Below are positions 11,047 through 22,315 of a stretch of 64,000 nucleotides of DNA, piece after piece (the first letter of the stretch is position 1; each line of letters starts with the position of its first letter). The notes below the pieces were generated by a model. The model searched no databases. It was not told the origin of the DNA and was given only the letters and a program-made list of their open reading frames with translations. The stretch lies in the NCBI GenBank assembly GCA_905116865.2, contig CAJHNH020000808.1, positions 93,501 to 157,500 of the forward strand, in the 5' to 3' direction. A program made the position numbers and the translations under genes. The DNA is from Candidula unifasciata (Eukaryota; Mollusca; Gastropoda; Stylommatophora; Geomitridae).

Positions 11047-14018
11047 CTTGGAATGTCAAAAGACTCGTACAAAACGGAAAGCTGGATAACATCAAGATGG
11101 AAATGAAGAGAATGAACATCAACATATTAGGAATTAGTGAAATACAATGGCCAGGAGCAGGGGAAAGGTATTCAGATCAGCACATAATTATTTACTCGGG
11201 TATGAAGGAATATAGCAAGGGAGTTGGTATTATTTTGGATCCAAAGAACTCAAAAACTATAAAGGATTTTGGACAATATCAGATAGAGTACTATTAGTAA
11301 AACTTCACGACAGACCGTTAGACATCAACTTAGTACAGATTTATTCAAATGGGTACTAGGATGGGCTGTCCTGGGAAAGTAAAGACTGCCGGCATAATGC
11401 TTACCACATTACCCACCGAGTGCCTATTGGTCTGTAAAAATATGGGTGCTCTTCCCATATACCCGATGCGCCTGAGGGCGTGTAAAGGGATCTTTACTTT
11501 TATTTTTTTTTAGTACAGGTTTATGCCCCAACAGCAGATAGTTTAGAGAAAGATATTGACGCATTTTATGACGAGTTAGACATGGCTGTTGATCAATTCA
11601 AAAACTGTGAAACAACAATGGTACATGAAGATTTGAACGCGAAAATAGGAAGTAAAAAAGTGTACTGAATAACGGGTGGCTATGGTCTAGGAGAAAAGAA
11701 TGTGAGAGGTGACCGACAATAGCATGGGCTGAGTCGCACAGCATGATAATAGGTAACTCCTGGTTTAAACACCATCCTCGAAGATTGTGGACTTGGAAAA
11801 GTCCTGTTGATAATGTCCGCAATCAGATTGATTATATTTTGATTTCAAGAAGATTCCGGAGCAGTTTAGTTGGAGCAAAAACTAGACCAGGAGCAGACTG
11901 CTTTAGTGACCATGTTCCAGTTGTAGGAAACATTAGAATAAAACTAAAGAACTTTAGAAAAACACCACAGAACATCAAGTTAAATTTAGAAATTCTTAGA
12001 ATGGATAACGAAATTAAGGATCAGTACAATGTCACTGTACAAAACCGGCAATGGAAATTATACAGACTATTGATGAACAGCGTGAGTCAATTCATCAGAC
12101 ATCACATGAGACAATCCCACCAACCCATAGAGTTGCAAAAAAGAAATGGATGTCAACCGATATTCTGCAGTTGATGGATGAAAGAAGGAAGAAAAAGAAT
12201 GATAAAGAGAAATACTCTAGAATACAAAAAGAAATAGTGAACAAATGCAAAGTGGCTAAAGAAGCCTGGCTGAATCAAATGTGTACAGAGATTTGGGAAA
12301 ATCTCAGGAAAAACTCTCATTCCATGTACCAACAGATAAATATGTTAACAGGAAAGATGACATGTAACAGCACTGGATGTTTAAAATCAAAAGATGGTGA
12401 CTTATTAATCGGACATAGTAATATAATTAGTAGATGGACAAAGTATATAGGGGAATTATATGATGATAATAGACCAGATGTAGAACTGCAGACCAACAAT
12501 GATGGTCCACCAATAATGACTGCAGAAGTTGAGGATGCAATACATGATATGAAGAAAGGAAAAGCACCCGGGCCAGACAACATCTCACTGGAAGAAATCG
12601 AAGCACTATGAGATTTTGAAACTGAAATAATAACTAAACTTTTAAATGATATTTACAATAGTGGGTATATTCCAAATGACCTTTTAAAATCCATATTTAT
12701 AGCTATGCCAAAGAAACCAGGCACTTTAAAATGTGAAGACCATGGCCCAATAAGTCTTATGAGTCACATGACTAAGATTTTACTGAGAATAATTATGAGA
12801 AGAATAAGAAACAAAATTAAACCAGAAATAAGCGATGAACAATGTGGATTTGTAGAAGGAAAGGGTACAAACAATACCATATACATCCTAAGGACATTGT
12901 CAGAAAGAGTTATGGAAGTAAAGACTGGTTTGTACTTATGCTTTATAGACTATACAAAAGCATTTGACTGTATGAAGCATGAAGAAGAAATCAAGCTGTT
13001 CGAAAAATTAAACATTGATGGGAAAGATCTAGGAATAATAAAGAATATGTATTGCAGCAAACAGCAGCTATAAGAATTAACAAGTGTTTAGGTACATTTC
13101 AAAGCATAAAGAGCGGAGTACGACAAGGATATGTACTATCAACTGATTTGTTTTCAATATACAGTGAATATAAAATGAGATCTTTAATTGATATGCCCGG
13201 AATTGTGGTTGGTGGGCACAATATAAACAATTTACGTTATGCTGATGACACAGTCTTGATAGCAACAAGTCAGAAAGAACCACATGAAATGATAGACATT
13301 GTGGTGTTAGACAGTTGAAGAATGTGCCTCAGTTTGAATAATGGGAAGACAGAAGTAATAGTGGTATCAAAGAAACGAATTATTCCTAAATGTGTAATAA
13401 AAGTCGATGGTGTTATTTTAGGACAAGTACTGAAATGTAAGTATCTGGGCACATGGATAACATCAGATGGAAGATGCATAACTGAGATAAGAAACAGAAT
13501 AGGGCAGGCAAAAACAGCATTTTATAAAAGGAAGAATATCGTGTGCAATATATCCTTGTCATTGAGAGTTAGAAAAAGAATTATTGATTGCTAATACATT
13601 CAGTTTTAACATATGGCTGTGAATCCTAGACAATCGGTAGGCCAAACAAAATCTTGAGGCCTCAGAAATGTGGTTTTACAAAAGAATGCTTATAATACCT
13701 TGGACAGCCAAAAAGAGCAACCAAGAGGTTTTGAAAGAGGCGGAAGCCCGAAGACAACTTATCACAGACATCAGAAGGAGACAGTTATCATTTTTAGGCC
13801 ATGTTATGAGAAGAGGCAAAATGGAACATTTGGTGACCACTGGAAAGATCTGTGGAAGGTGGGGGGGGGGAGATAGAGGAAGACAACGAAAGCAGATTCT
13901 TGACAGTCTTGCTGCATGGCATTAAAGTGTGTCGGCACAGGAACTGATACATGCTGCAGGAGATCGTGGATTATGGAGAGGCATGATTGCCCATGCCAGT
14001 CGGCAAGGTACCTGATGA

Positions 14019-14022
<4 letters not shown>
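11047..14022 (+). pseudogene. RTE/BovB-like non-LTR retrotransposon, near full length, broken
   Basis: The endonuclease starts with WNVKRLVQNGKLDN and INILGISEIQWPGAG and ends with the SDHVPVV motif near 11915. Reverse-transcriptase blocks follow in order: KGKAPGPDNISLEE (12560), IDYTKAFDCM (12947, motif A), SGVRQGYVLSTDLFSIY (13110, motif B), LRYADDTVLIA (13232, motif C YADD), then KCKYLGTWITSDGR, LSFLGHVMRRGK and RGLWRGMIAHASRQGT. The 3' end is TGATGATGAA plus TA repeats, as in RTE elements. Frameshifts lie near 11280 and 13060, stops at 12609, 13316 and 13592, and a SINE-A interrupts the endonuclease. EN-RT order and motif wording resemble RTE-BovB and CFDP2-type sequences. Confidence 0.88.
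11345..11510 (+). mobile_element. SINE-A 3' half, inserted in the LINE endonuclease
   Basis: Contains CCTGGGAAAGTAAAGACTGCC, ACATTACCCACCGAGTGCC, CTATTGGTCTGTAAAA and the end GGCGTGTAAAGGGATC.TTTACTTT. It is bounded by a 14-bp TSD with one mismatch, TAGTACAGATTTAT (11331-11344) and TAGTACAGGTTTAT (11511-11524). LINE coding sequence reads on across the insertion. It is a 5'-truncated retroposed copy, younger than the LINE. Confidence 0.88.

Positions 14023-14098
<76 letters not shown>
14021..14098. repeat. (TA)n(GA)n microsatellite at LINE 3' end
   Basis: Begins directly after the TGATGATGAA tail of the RTE-like LINE, so it may have grown from the LINE tail. Confidence 0.95.
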
Positions 14099-14100
<2 letters not shown>

Positions 14101-14131
14101 TTCTGCCTTCGATACTTACCTTACATATCTA

Positions 14132-14336
14132 TTAATCTCCTTCTGGGGTGCAATTTTTCGTTAGTCTGAAGCACCATCCTAGCTCTTGCCAGGGGCCGCA
14201 ATATAGCCCGGCCATAAATATGGTCTAATGGCTGAACGCGGTTTCCGGGACCTCTCCACGGGTGATCCCCATCCACATTGTGGCACTTTGTGTCATCGGG
14301 TGTTTATCGCTTGTGTGATGTCCTAGTGGGGGAAAA
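14132..14336 (+). mobile_element. HP-SINE copy
   Basis: Almost complete: head AATCTCCTTCTGGGGTGCAA, GCTCTTGCCAGGGGCC, hairpin arms GGCCATA/TATGGTC, GCGGTTTCCGGGACCTCTCC, and TGTCATCGGGTGTTTATCGC to TGTCCTAGTGGGG. The GTCA tail is lost. The A/G changes in the head arm turn A-U pairs into G-U pairs. Confidence 0.8.
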
Positions 14337-15499
14337 TGTACTGCTGCTACTACTTCGATGCTTGTATATGAGAACAGTCCTAAACAATCACGTATAGGTT
14401 TACGTATGCCTTAGCTTCAGACGGGTGAAGATCAATGCCCTGTGTAGAAAAAAAAAACTGAAACGTGTATGTAAGTGTGTGTGTGTGTATGTATGTATAT
14501 ACATATAATGAATAAAGAAGTGACATCTTTACACTCCGACCAATCCTACACGTGATCTGTCTCTTTTTTCAGTAGCCATATATAGTGCTGTATGTATATG
14601 TGTGTGCATGAATGTGTACATTTTTATGTTGTGTGTGTCTACATATTCTCAGTACGTTTTATAGGTTTATTTAACTCCTACTTAAAGATAAAATATAATG
14701 CCCTTTTGACCTAAAAAAATTTTTTGCTGATCAAAATACACCATCTAGCTGAACAATAAAATGACCACGCGGCTCATTTCAACACCCTACATTTTTAATT
14801 TCGTCAGTGTTCTCATATGGTATAAACCGAGCAGACACGTGCCGCCACGTTGAGTATAAATCTATTACTCAGGCAACCAGCAACCCTAAAGAAGATACTG
14901 CATGTCAAACTTCCACGAATCACCATCTGATATTAGAAACTGACTAGGAAAAAAAAGGACAGAGAAAAATGACGTACCCAGCCCTAATGAGCTTATAGCT
15001 TGCAACTAGATAAATGATTTGGTCGTGACCTTACGTGCTTCGAACACGTGATATTGTGATGAAACTGATTTGTGTCATCTGCCTGTGCGCAGTAGAGATT
15101 CTATACCGTTCCGCTGATCTGACTGCTGTCAGAGAAGCAACTGTAATCTTCTTGTAGAGAGATTTCCTGACAAACTGCATCAGACGAGAATTACAGCCAC
15201 AAAATAAAAACCCATTCTCGATTGGTTAGTTAGACGCTGAAATAAATTAATGGTATTTTATTCCTAACCACCCCCACGATCCTTTGGGATTCCATATATA
15301 TTCAGTCACGTTTGATATTTCTTTCGTTTATTTTGCCGGTAGTTTCAGTGTTGACAATATATCAGCAGGGTGTGTCCAAAATAACAATGTTTGTTTTCGA
15401 AAATTTACCGAAACAATGATCAACTATGTGTATAGATGTGCGTGAGATAAAATTATGATAAAATATTTCTCAATTTAGAATGTAGCTGTGAGATATATC
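14337..15499. other. No feature recognised
   Basis: AT-rich sequence with short TG/TA runs near 14470-14510 and 14590-14640. I see no coding frame of note and no clear repeat match to the rest of the window. Confidence 0.5.
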
Positions 15500-15730
15500 A
15501 GTCTCCATTAGGAGCCGGAAAAAGACCACATTTGCTAGTCCTGGGCGTGGACAGAGCATGCTGCACGTGTAGCAGCTGTTCGAGATGTATGACCACCTGG
15601 TTCTGGACAGCCGATCGGCACTATAAAAAGACTAGTGCTTCTGTTGACATCAGACAAGTGGTCGTAGAAGGTTCTGTTACAACCACATTGTGCCGGGAAA
15701 CTACAGAAGGTAAGTACAGTTTATTACCTA
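15500..15730 (+). other. Possible exon-like segment with TATA box and donor-like site
   Basis: A Cys-rich open stretch (VDRACCTCSSCSRCM) is followed by CACTATAAAAAGAC (15620-15633) and, downstream, GAAG/GTAAGTACAG (15706-15719), a strong splice-donor-like sequence. No homologue recognised. The frame continues into SINE-A, so any exon would have to end at the donor. Weak evidence. Confidence 0.15.
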
Positions 15731-15734
15731 TTAG

Positions 15735-15980
15735 CGTACCTTACCCTGCTAGCTTCCGAAGATCGCGGGTTCAATTCTGAACGGAGCCTGATTGTTTTTT
15801 AAAAGCCCTGACTTCCCAGTCGACCAAGCTTTAAACGAGTACCAGATAAACTCATGGGAAAGAAAAGACAACAAGTGTGATATTGAACACATCACCTATC
15901 TAGTAGTTTTCAGAAATATAAATTTAGCACTATATGCCCTACATGCCTAAAGGGGTGGAAAAGGGTCCTTTTCTTACCAT
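15735..15980 (+). mobile_element. SINE-A copy, diverged
   Basis: B-box-like GGGTTCAATTC (15766-15776), GGAGCCTGATTGTTTTT, CCAGTCGACCAAGC, CATGGGAAAGAAAAG, AACACATCACC, and GCCTAAAGGGGTGGAAAAGGG plus TCC follow in SINE-A order. Confidence 0.65.
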
Positions 15981-16544
15981 ACCCGATTTGTTATGGCAGT
16001 CATGAAGAGTTACATATGTCGAGCCACTCCAGGAGACGTTTGTTCAATTTACCTTAGGATTATAAATTTAAAGTAATTTAAATTATCTGTTGCCATTTAA
16101 ATTTTGCCCTCTGTGTTGTTTTTAAATTTATTTTTTATTTTTTCATTTTATTTTATTTTATTTATTGTGTGTGTCGTAAGAAGTGACTGCGGGAAGAGCT
16201 CAATACAATACCCCGTCCGGTAGACAATGTTAGCTGCAAAATCAAACCCACCTTGAGCAATTGTAAAGATAAGAAAGTTTTAAAAAGGAAGATAAACGGA
16301 TTTTCTCCAAGATAAAGCAGCAAGGAGCCTGCGTGGTCGACACACCTTACACCTAGAACTTTAGAACTTAGAACTATAAAATATTGGGAACAGACAAAAG
16401 TTGCACATTAAAGACCTCAGATATGGCATTTATTTATTATGGTCAACGAAGCACCAACAAAAAGCTTATTGATTCTAGCTTAACTATTTGATTCTGCTTT
16501 AGACACCTGAAGAAGATTTTTTTTTTAATAACCAGATTGTTACC

Positions 16545-16800
16545 ATATGTAGGTTAGTTGCGTATCCTTTACAGGACTTTGCAGAACCAACCCCAGCGGC
16601 CCCTGGCTGTTGTGTGGTTTCTCTAGACAAATTTGCGTCCAGCAGTTTGCCATTGCTTTCTGGTCTGGACAGTCAGCCCACTGATACCACTGTCGAAACC
16701 AACACAAGGCGCATGGCCCGCAGCTGGGATCAAACCAGGTACCCCGGCAATACTAAGCGTTCGCATCGACTTAGCCACATAATCACTACCACGTGTAGAG
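16545..16800 (-). mobile_element. SINE-C copy (tRNA-headed)
   Basis: The minus-strand read gives GTGGCTAAGTCGATGCGAAC, a head with B-box GGTTTGATCCCAGC, CCTTGTGTTGGTTTCGACAG, GCAATGGCAAACTGCTGGA, CCACACAACAGCCAGGGGCC and the 3' end TGTAAAGGATACGCAACTAA. Close to the intact copy at 18350. Confidence 0.82.
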
Positions 16801-17034
16801 AGATTTAAAAAGTGTGTCTGGCCGTAACAAAAAAAAAAGTTTTAAGGACTACTTTTCAGTTTAGAAATTACTATACGCCCACTGTGTATAGTCTAGTCCG
16901 CTAGAGGAGGTCAAACAACAATATTAATTTCGATACAGAGCAGCACAACTACCTCTCGCAGCCTGCAGGGTAACTAGACGACGGCGGTTGACGCGTTTGT
17001 CAACACCGCTATAGAAAGCCGCCATAGAGTAGAA

Positions 17035-17310
17035 CAGTGTTTCCCAAACTTTTCATAGTCGCGGCGCTTTTTTTTTTCAGTTAAAAATATTCCACGCCGC
17101 CCAGACTTAAGTAAAAGTATGACTATGTAAGAGATAACACAAACTCGCGTCTCTTCGAATATTCCACGGCACCCAGACATAAGTAAAAGTATGACTATGT
17201 AAGAGATAACAGGGGAAAAAAAACTCGCTTCTCTTCGAATATTTCGCGGCGCCCCTGTAAAAAGGTCACGGCTCCACAGAGTGCCGCAGCGCTCAGGTTG
17301 GTAATCCCTG
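17035..17310. mobile_element. hAT-like MITE
   Basis: Ends CAGTGTTTCCCAAAC and (reverse complement) CAGGGATTACCAACC, the CAGNG-type hAT termini. The interior has two ~110-bp direct copies of an ACTTAAGTAAAAGTATGACT-type block, so it carries an internal tandem duplication. The same interior occurs inverted at 31918-32142. No transposase. Confidence 0.6.
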
Positions 17311-17314
17311 GATT

Positions 17315-17505
17315 AAAAGCTAGTTGCTTGCCTGCCTGCGCAAAGGTCTCCAATTCGAGTCCGCTCCATGCAGATTTAAAAAAAAAAAAAAATAGACGCT
17401 GGCTGCCAATTTGACCCAGCCGAAAATGAATATCAGAAAATGTCCTGAGAAGTAAATGCGGTCAGCCTGATTTTGGCGTCGCCCGTGAAAGGGGGATTGT
17501 ACTAT
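17315..17505 (+). mobile_element. Degenerate SINE-A-like copy
   Basis: A B-box-like AATTCGAGTCC, a poly-A run, GACCCAGCC, TGTCCTGAGAAGTAAATGCG and GTCAGCCTGATTTTGGC follow the SINE-A order, but the 3' third is missing. Confidence 0.4.
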
Positions 17506-17639
17506 CCACTATGAATGTACTGTTGTCACACAGCTGAATGAGTCACTGGCATCGTCTTGCACACACAGGACTGTGGGTTACACCTGGATGAGGTGGCCAT
17601 TATCAGTAAAGGAGCGTAGGAAGAGGTGTACGGGCCGGT

Positions 17640-18120
17640 CTCTGCGTGTCATCACCGAGTCGCCGAGGGTTGGTGGTGGTGGTGGTTGTGGTGCGTGTGT
17701 GTGTAAGTGTGTGTGTGTGTATGTGTGGGGGGAAAAAGGGTGGTGTATTATAACAGATATGTGTAAGTAGGGAGGGTGGAGGTGGGGTGACAGAATAGTA
17801 AAAAAAAAAAAAATAACAACATTTTAAATACATGTCAGTGTTGGTGGAGGGGTAGTGGTGGGGTGATTGAATAGCAAACAATATAAAACATACGCGTGAG
17901 TGTCTGTAAGGGGGAAGGGAGGGGGGGAAAGAGAAAAGAATGGCAAAATATAAACTATAAGTGTTAGTGTGTATGTGGGGTGGGGGGGGGTGACATAATG
18001 GCAACAACAAAACAATACATATGTGTGTGTGTGTTAGTGTGTGTGTGTGAAAAAAAGGGGGAGTGGGGGGGGGGGGAGTGTCACAGAATGGCAAAAATAT
18101 ATATAAATACATGTGAGTAT
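17640..18120. repeat. GT/G-rich imperfect tandem repeat, ~75-90 bp unit
   Basis: About six diverged units, each with a GTGTGTGAGTGT-like part, a G tract, GTGACAGAAT(A/G)GNAAA and an ATATAAATACATGTGAGTGT end. The minus-strand frames are Thr/Pro/His-rich artefacts of the repeat. Confidence 0.8.
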
Positions 18121-18349
18121 CTGGACAAGCTAATCGACTATAGGCGACTATAGGCATAAAACGGAATCTCAGCTTTGCAAATATATACAGCAGTGTGTAT
18201 CTTCTTACTTGTTTTGACTGTCATTCTGGATAGGAAAAGATTGGGTCGATATCGTCAATAACTTTAAGCCTGAATCGTGTGCTTTAGGAGTCGTCCATTT
18301 GTATTTATTAGGCAAATACGATTATATAATAATGCATTCATCATCGGAA

Positions 18350-18584
18350 AAGGTCGGCTCTGTGGCTAAGTCGATGCGAACGCTTCGCTCCGTAATGCCG
18401 GGGTGTCAGGTTCGATCCTAGCTGCGGGCAATGCGCCTTGCGTTGGTTTCGACAGTGGTATCAAGAAAGCCGACCGTCCAGGAAGCAATGGCAAACTACT
18501 GCATGTAAATTGCCTAGAGAAACCACACAACAGCCCCTGGGGTTGGTTCTGCAACGTCCTGTAAAGGATACGCAACTAACTTCT
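18350..18584 (+). mobile_element. SINE-C copy, intact, with TSD
   Basis: The tRNA-related head has A-box-like TGTGGCTAAGTCGATGCG and B-box GGTTCGATCCTAGC. The body has TTGCGTTGGTTTCGACAG and GCAATGGCAAACTACTG, and the end is GTCCTGTAAAGGATACGCAA. It is flanked by a 9-bp duplication, TCATCGGAA at 18341-18349 and 18585-18593, which supports retroposition and fixes its length at ~235 bp. Confidence 0.88.
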
Positions 18585-18593
18585 TCATCGGAA

Positions 18594-18859
18594 TGCCACA
18601 ATGTTAATGCTGTCACTGATACGAAATACCATGCAGGGGATGACCCCCAGTTGGGATCGCTGACACTTTGGGATCATCATTATCCCAAGATGAAACCACG
18701 CGAATGACATCATTAGTTTGTACAGGGGATTGGCTCCGTTAGATTTGTAACTATGAGAATCATACGAGTCTTTTGTATTACTACGGAAGTGACACCATTA
18801 ACCAGGGGTATCAAACTGGAAAAAGCATCAATAACCATAAATACACTATTATTTAGAGA
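18594..18859. other. No feature recognised
   Basis: No clear repeat match or coding frame. The short plus-strand frame over 18438-18707 belongs mostly to SINE-C. Confidence 0.5.
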
Positions 18860-19255
18860 TTTTATTCTTCTTTTGTCGTCTCGTTGATACCAGATTGTAG
18901 CCCAGTGTCGTAGTTTTCTGTATTTGTTTTGCGCTTCTCGGGTGACTTGGGTGATGGATTTATTCATATTTTGGCAGGTTTCAGCTACACCATTTATCTA
19001 TACCTGTCTTGGTCTTCCTCTCCCCGCCCCCCCCCGCCCCCACCCCTCGATGTTCCTCTGTAAAAAGTCTCACATGCAGTTTTGTCTGGCTGCATTCTTA
19101 CTAGATGACCAAACCACTTCAATCTCTGTCCGCCAATATAATCCAGACATGGTCTTATTCCAAATTTCTTTCTAATGCTGGTGGTATTCATAACCCTGTC
19201 TTCTTCTTGTGTTGTTATTGACTTTGCGGAGACAATGTTTTTTTTCACATGTATT
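18860..19255 (-). pseudogene. LINE ORF2 C-terminal fragment (RTE-like)
   Basis: Minus-strand frames show RLKWFGHLVRMQPDKTACET and FYRGTSRG. Past a C/G tract and a frameshift they show ITQVTREAQNKYRKLRHWAT. These are the usual post-RT blocks (WFGHLxRM, RGRGRPRKRW-like, then an A-x-x-R-x-x-W-like end). A C tract at 19025-19048 disrupts the basic linker. Confidence 0.7.
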
Positions 19256-19279
19256 TATTGTTTGTAAAGCAATTTCAAA

Positions 19280-19380
19280 CTAACTGGATGTAAATTTGCC
19301 TAGAAAAATCACACAACAGCCAGGGGCTGTTGGGGTTGGTTCTGCAACGTCCTGTAAAGGATACGAAACTAACCGTTATT
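19280..19380 (+). mobile_element. SINE-C 3' fragment
   Basis: ATGTAAATTTGCCTAGAAAA, CACACAACAGCCAGGGGCTG and GTCCTGTAAAGGATACGAAA match the SINE-C 3' half. The head is absent. Confidence 0.75.
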
Positions 19381-19566
19381 CTGTGTTCTAGTGCCCTATT
19401 CATTATCTAGAGATATCGCACATTAGTTAGAGATATCGCTAAGGACTGTCCCTATCAATAAGTCAGAAACGTCATTGGGTTAGCCCAATAATGATCTTTA
19501 CCTGCGTAGGACTGCAGGTTATACCTGGCTGCTGTAGCCGGTAGGGGTGCCCTAATTACGCACTAT

Positions 19567-19960
19567 TTAGATGTTGAAAGGGCTATCTAGGATCTGCCTT
19601 GTTGGTCTGCCATCCGGCGTTTTGAGAAAAGAACAGGCAGACAGATCGGCTGGGTCTGCACCACTAGGTAGTGAAATCATGATACATGACAAGGCAGATG
19701 TGGTCAAGGCCATTTGTGAACAAGTGCCGAAATCGAAGAAAAACTTGATTATGGTATAGAGAGAACGATGCAAATGTGTGTAACCAGCGGGTCTAGCGGG
19801 CTCACTACACTCAGAGGACATATAATCAGACTCCGACCGGTACCATAAGTGTTAAAACTCTGCACCGGCTGCTAAAGATGGGGATGAAGCGCATATGAGA
19901 ATGCCCCGAATGCTGTGATGTCAGTTCTTGACTCAGCTCAACTCAACTAAACTGAGAAAT
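19567..19960 (+). pseudogene. RNase H-bearing LINE, C-terminal fragment
   Basis: The plus-strand reading GVLRKEQADRSAGSAPLGSE matches the last RNase H block of LINE proteins (PGHxGVxGNExADRLAGxA). It is followed by HDKADVVKAICEQV, then, with frame changes, a C-terminal region. The same protein family is seen on the minus strand at 42480, 43773 and 58785. Frameshifts and stops show it is dead. Confidence 0.55.
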
Positions 19961-20029
19961 TTTTAATCTTGGGATGGGGTGGTGAACCTGTGAACCTGCT
20001 GTGAGAGGACACACTGAGCGATCAAACAC

Positions 20030-22290
20030 CAATAGTAATAAAAGTCACCACGAGAGTGGCACCAACAGAAATAGAGGTCACCATGGAAGTGGCACCAACA
20101 GACATAGATGTCACGTGAGGGTGGCACCAACAGACATAAATATCACTATGGCAGTGGCACCAACAGACATAGAGGTCACCATGGGAGTGGCACAAACAGA
20201 CATAAATGTCACTATAGGAGTGGCACCAACAGACATAGAGCTCAGCATGAGAGTGGCACAAACAGACATAAATATCACTATGTCAGTGGCACCAACAGAC
20301 ATAGAGGTCACCATGGGAATGGCACAAACAGACATAAATGTCACTATAGGAGTGGCACCAACAGACATAGAGGTCACTATGAGAGTAGCACCAACATACA
20401 TAGAGGTCACCATGGAAGTGGCACAAACAAACATAAATGTCACCATGGGAGTAGCACAAACAGACATAGATGTCACGTGAGAGTGGCACCAACAAACAGA
20501 GAAGTCACCATGGGAGTGGCACCAACAGACAGAGAGGTCACCATGAGTGTTTCACCAACATAAATAGAGGTCACAATGAGAGTGGCACCAACAGACATAG
20601 AGGTCACTATAAGAGTGCCACCAACAGACATTAATGTCACCATGGGAATGGCACCAACAGACATAGATATCACTTGAGGGTGGCACCAACAGACATAGAG
20701 GTCACCATAGGAGTGGCACAAACAGACGTAAATGTCACTATAGGAGTGGCATCAACAGACATAGAGGTCACCATGGGAGTGGCACAAACAGACATAAATG
20801 TCACTATAGGAGTGGCATCAACAGACATAGAGGTCACCATAGGAGTGGCACAAACAGACATAAATGTCACTATAGGAGTGGCACCAACAGACATAGAGGT
20901 CACCATGGGAGTGGCACAAATAGACATAAATGTCACCATGGGAGTGGCACAACAGACATAGATGTCACATAAGAGTGGCACCAACAAACAGAGAAGTAAC
21001 CATGGGAGTGGCACAAACAGACATAAATGTCACTATAGGAGTGGCACCAACAGACATAGAGGTCACTATGAGAGTAGCACCAACAGACATAGAGGTCACT
21101 ATGAGAGTAGCACTAACAGACATAGAGGTCACCATGGGAGTGGCACAAACAGACATAAATGTCACCATGGGAGTGGCACAACAGACATAGATGTCACGTA
21201 AGAGTGGCACCAACAAACAGAGAAGTCACCATGGGAGTGGCACAAACAGACATAAATGTCACTATAGGAGTGGCACCAACAGACATAGAGGTCACTATGA
21301 GAGTAGCACCAACAGACATAGAGGTCACTATGAGAGTAGCACCAACAGACATAGAGGTCACCATGGGAGTGGCACAAACAGACATAAATTTCTCCATGGG
21401 AGTGGCACAACAGACATAGATGTCACGTAAGAGTGGCACCAACAAACAGAGAAGTCACCATGGGAGTGGCACAAACAGACATAAATGTCACTATAGGAGT
21501 GGCACCAGCAGACATAGACGTCACTATGAGAGTAGCACCAATAGACATAAAGGTCACCATGAGAGTAGCACCAACAGACATAGAGGTCACCATGCGAGTA
21601 GCACCAACAGACATAGAGGTCACCATGAGGGTAGCACCAACAGACATAGAGGTCACTATGAGAGTAGCACCAACAGACATAGAGGTCACCATGAGAGTAG
21701 CACCAACATACATAGAGGTCACTATGAGAGTAGCACCAACAGACATAGAGGTCACCATGAGAGTAGCACCAACATACATAGAGGTCACTATGAGAGTAGC
21801 ACCAACAGACATAGAGGTCACCATGAGAGTAGCACCAACATACATAGAGGTCACTATGAGAGTAGCACCAACAGATATAGAGGTCACCATCGGAGTGGCA
21901 CAAACAGACAGAAATGTCACCATGGGAGTGACACCAACAGACATAGATGTCACGTGAGAGTGGCACCAACAGACATAGAGGTCACCATGAGGGTGGCACC
22001 AACAGATATAATTGTCACCATGGGAGTGGCACCAACAGATATAAACGTCACCATGGGAGTGGCACAAACAGACATAGAGGTTATCATGGGAGTGGCACAA
22101 ACAGACATAGAGGTCACTATGAAAGTGGCACCAACAGACATTGATGTCACCATGGGAGTGGCACCAACAGACAGAGAGGTCACTATGAAAGTGGCACCAA
22201 CAGACATTGATGTCACCATGGGAGTGGCACCAACAGACAGAGAGGTCACAATGGGAGTGACACCGACAGACTTAAGGGTCACCATGGCAG
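20030..22290. repeat. 33-bp minisatellite, ~68 units, with higher-order repeats
   Basis: Unit GTGGCACCAACAGACATAGA plus GGTCACCATGGGA, 33 bp. The 11-codon period keeps long frames open on both strands (up to 293 codons + and 225 codons -), e.g. repeated VAPTDIEVTMR and MSVGATLIVTS. Variant units form a ~229-bp higher-order repeat (near-identical blocks starting 20962, 21191 and 21420) and a 66-bp dimer (about 21690-21880). No signal peptide, flanking domain or exon signal supports coding. The array starts after a short spacer downstream of a LINE remnant. Confidence 0.95.
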
Positions 22291-22315
22291 CGACACAATA
22301 AATAACTACACCCAT

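Noticed and set aside
20001..22290. CRISPR-like array
   Set aside because: Units are contiguous without unique spacers, and the setting is a eukaryotic genome.
21358..22301. Long frames (203-293 codons, both strands) in the 20-22 kb array
   Set aside because: 33-bp period is a multiple of three, so all frames without a stop in the unit stay open. Overlapping frames on both strands have equal length.
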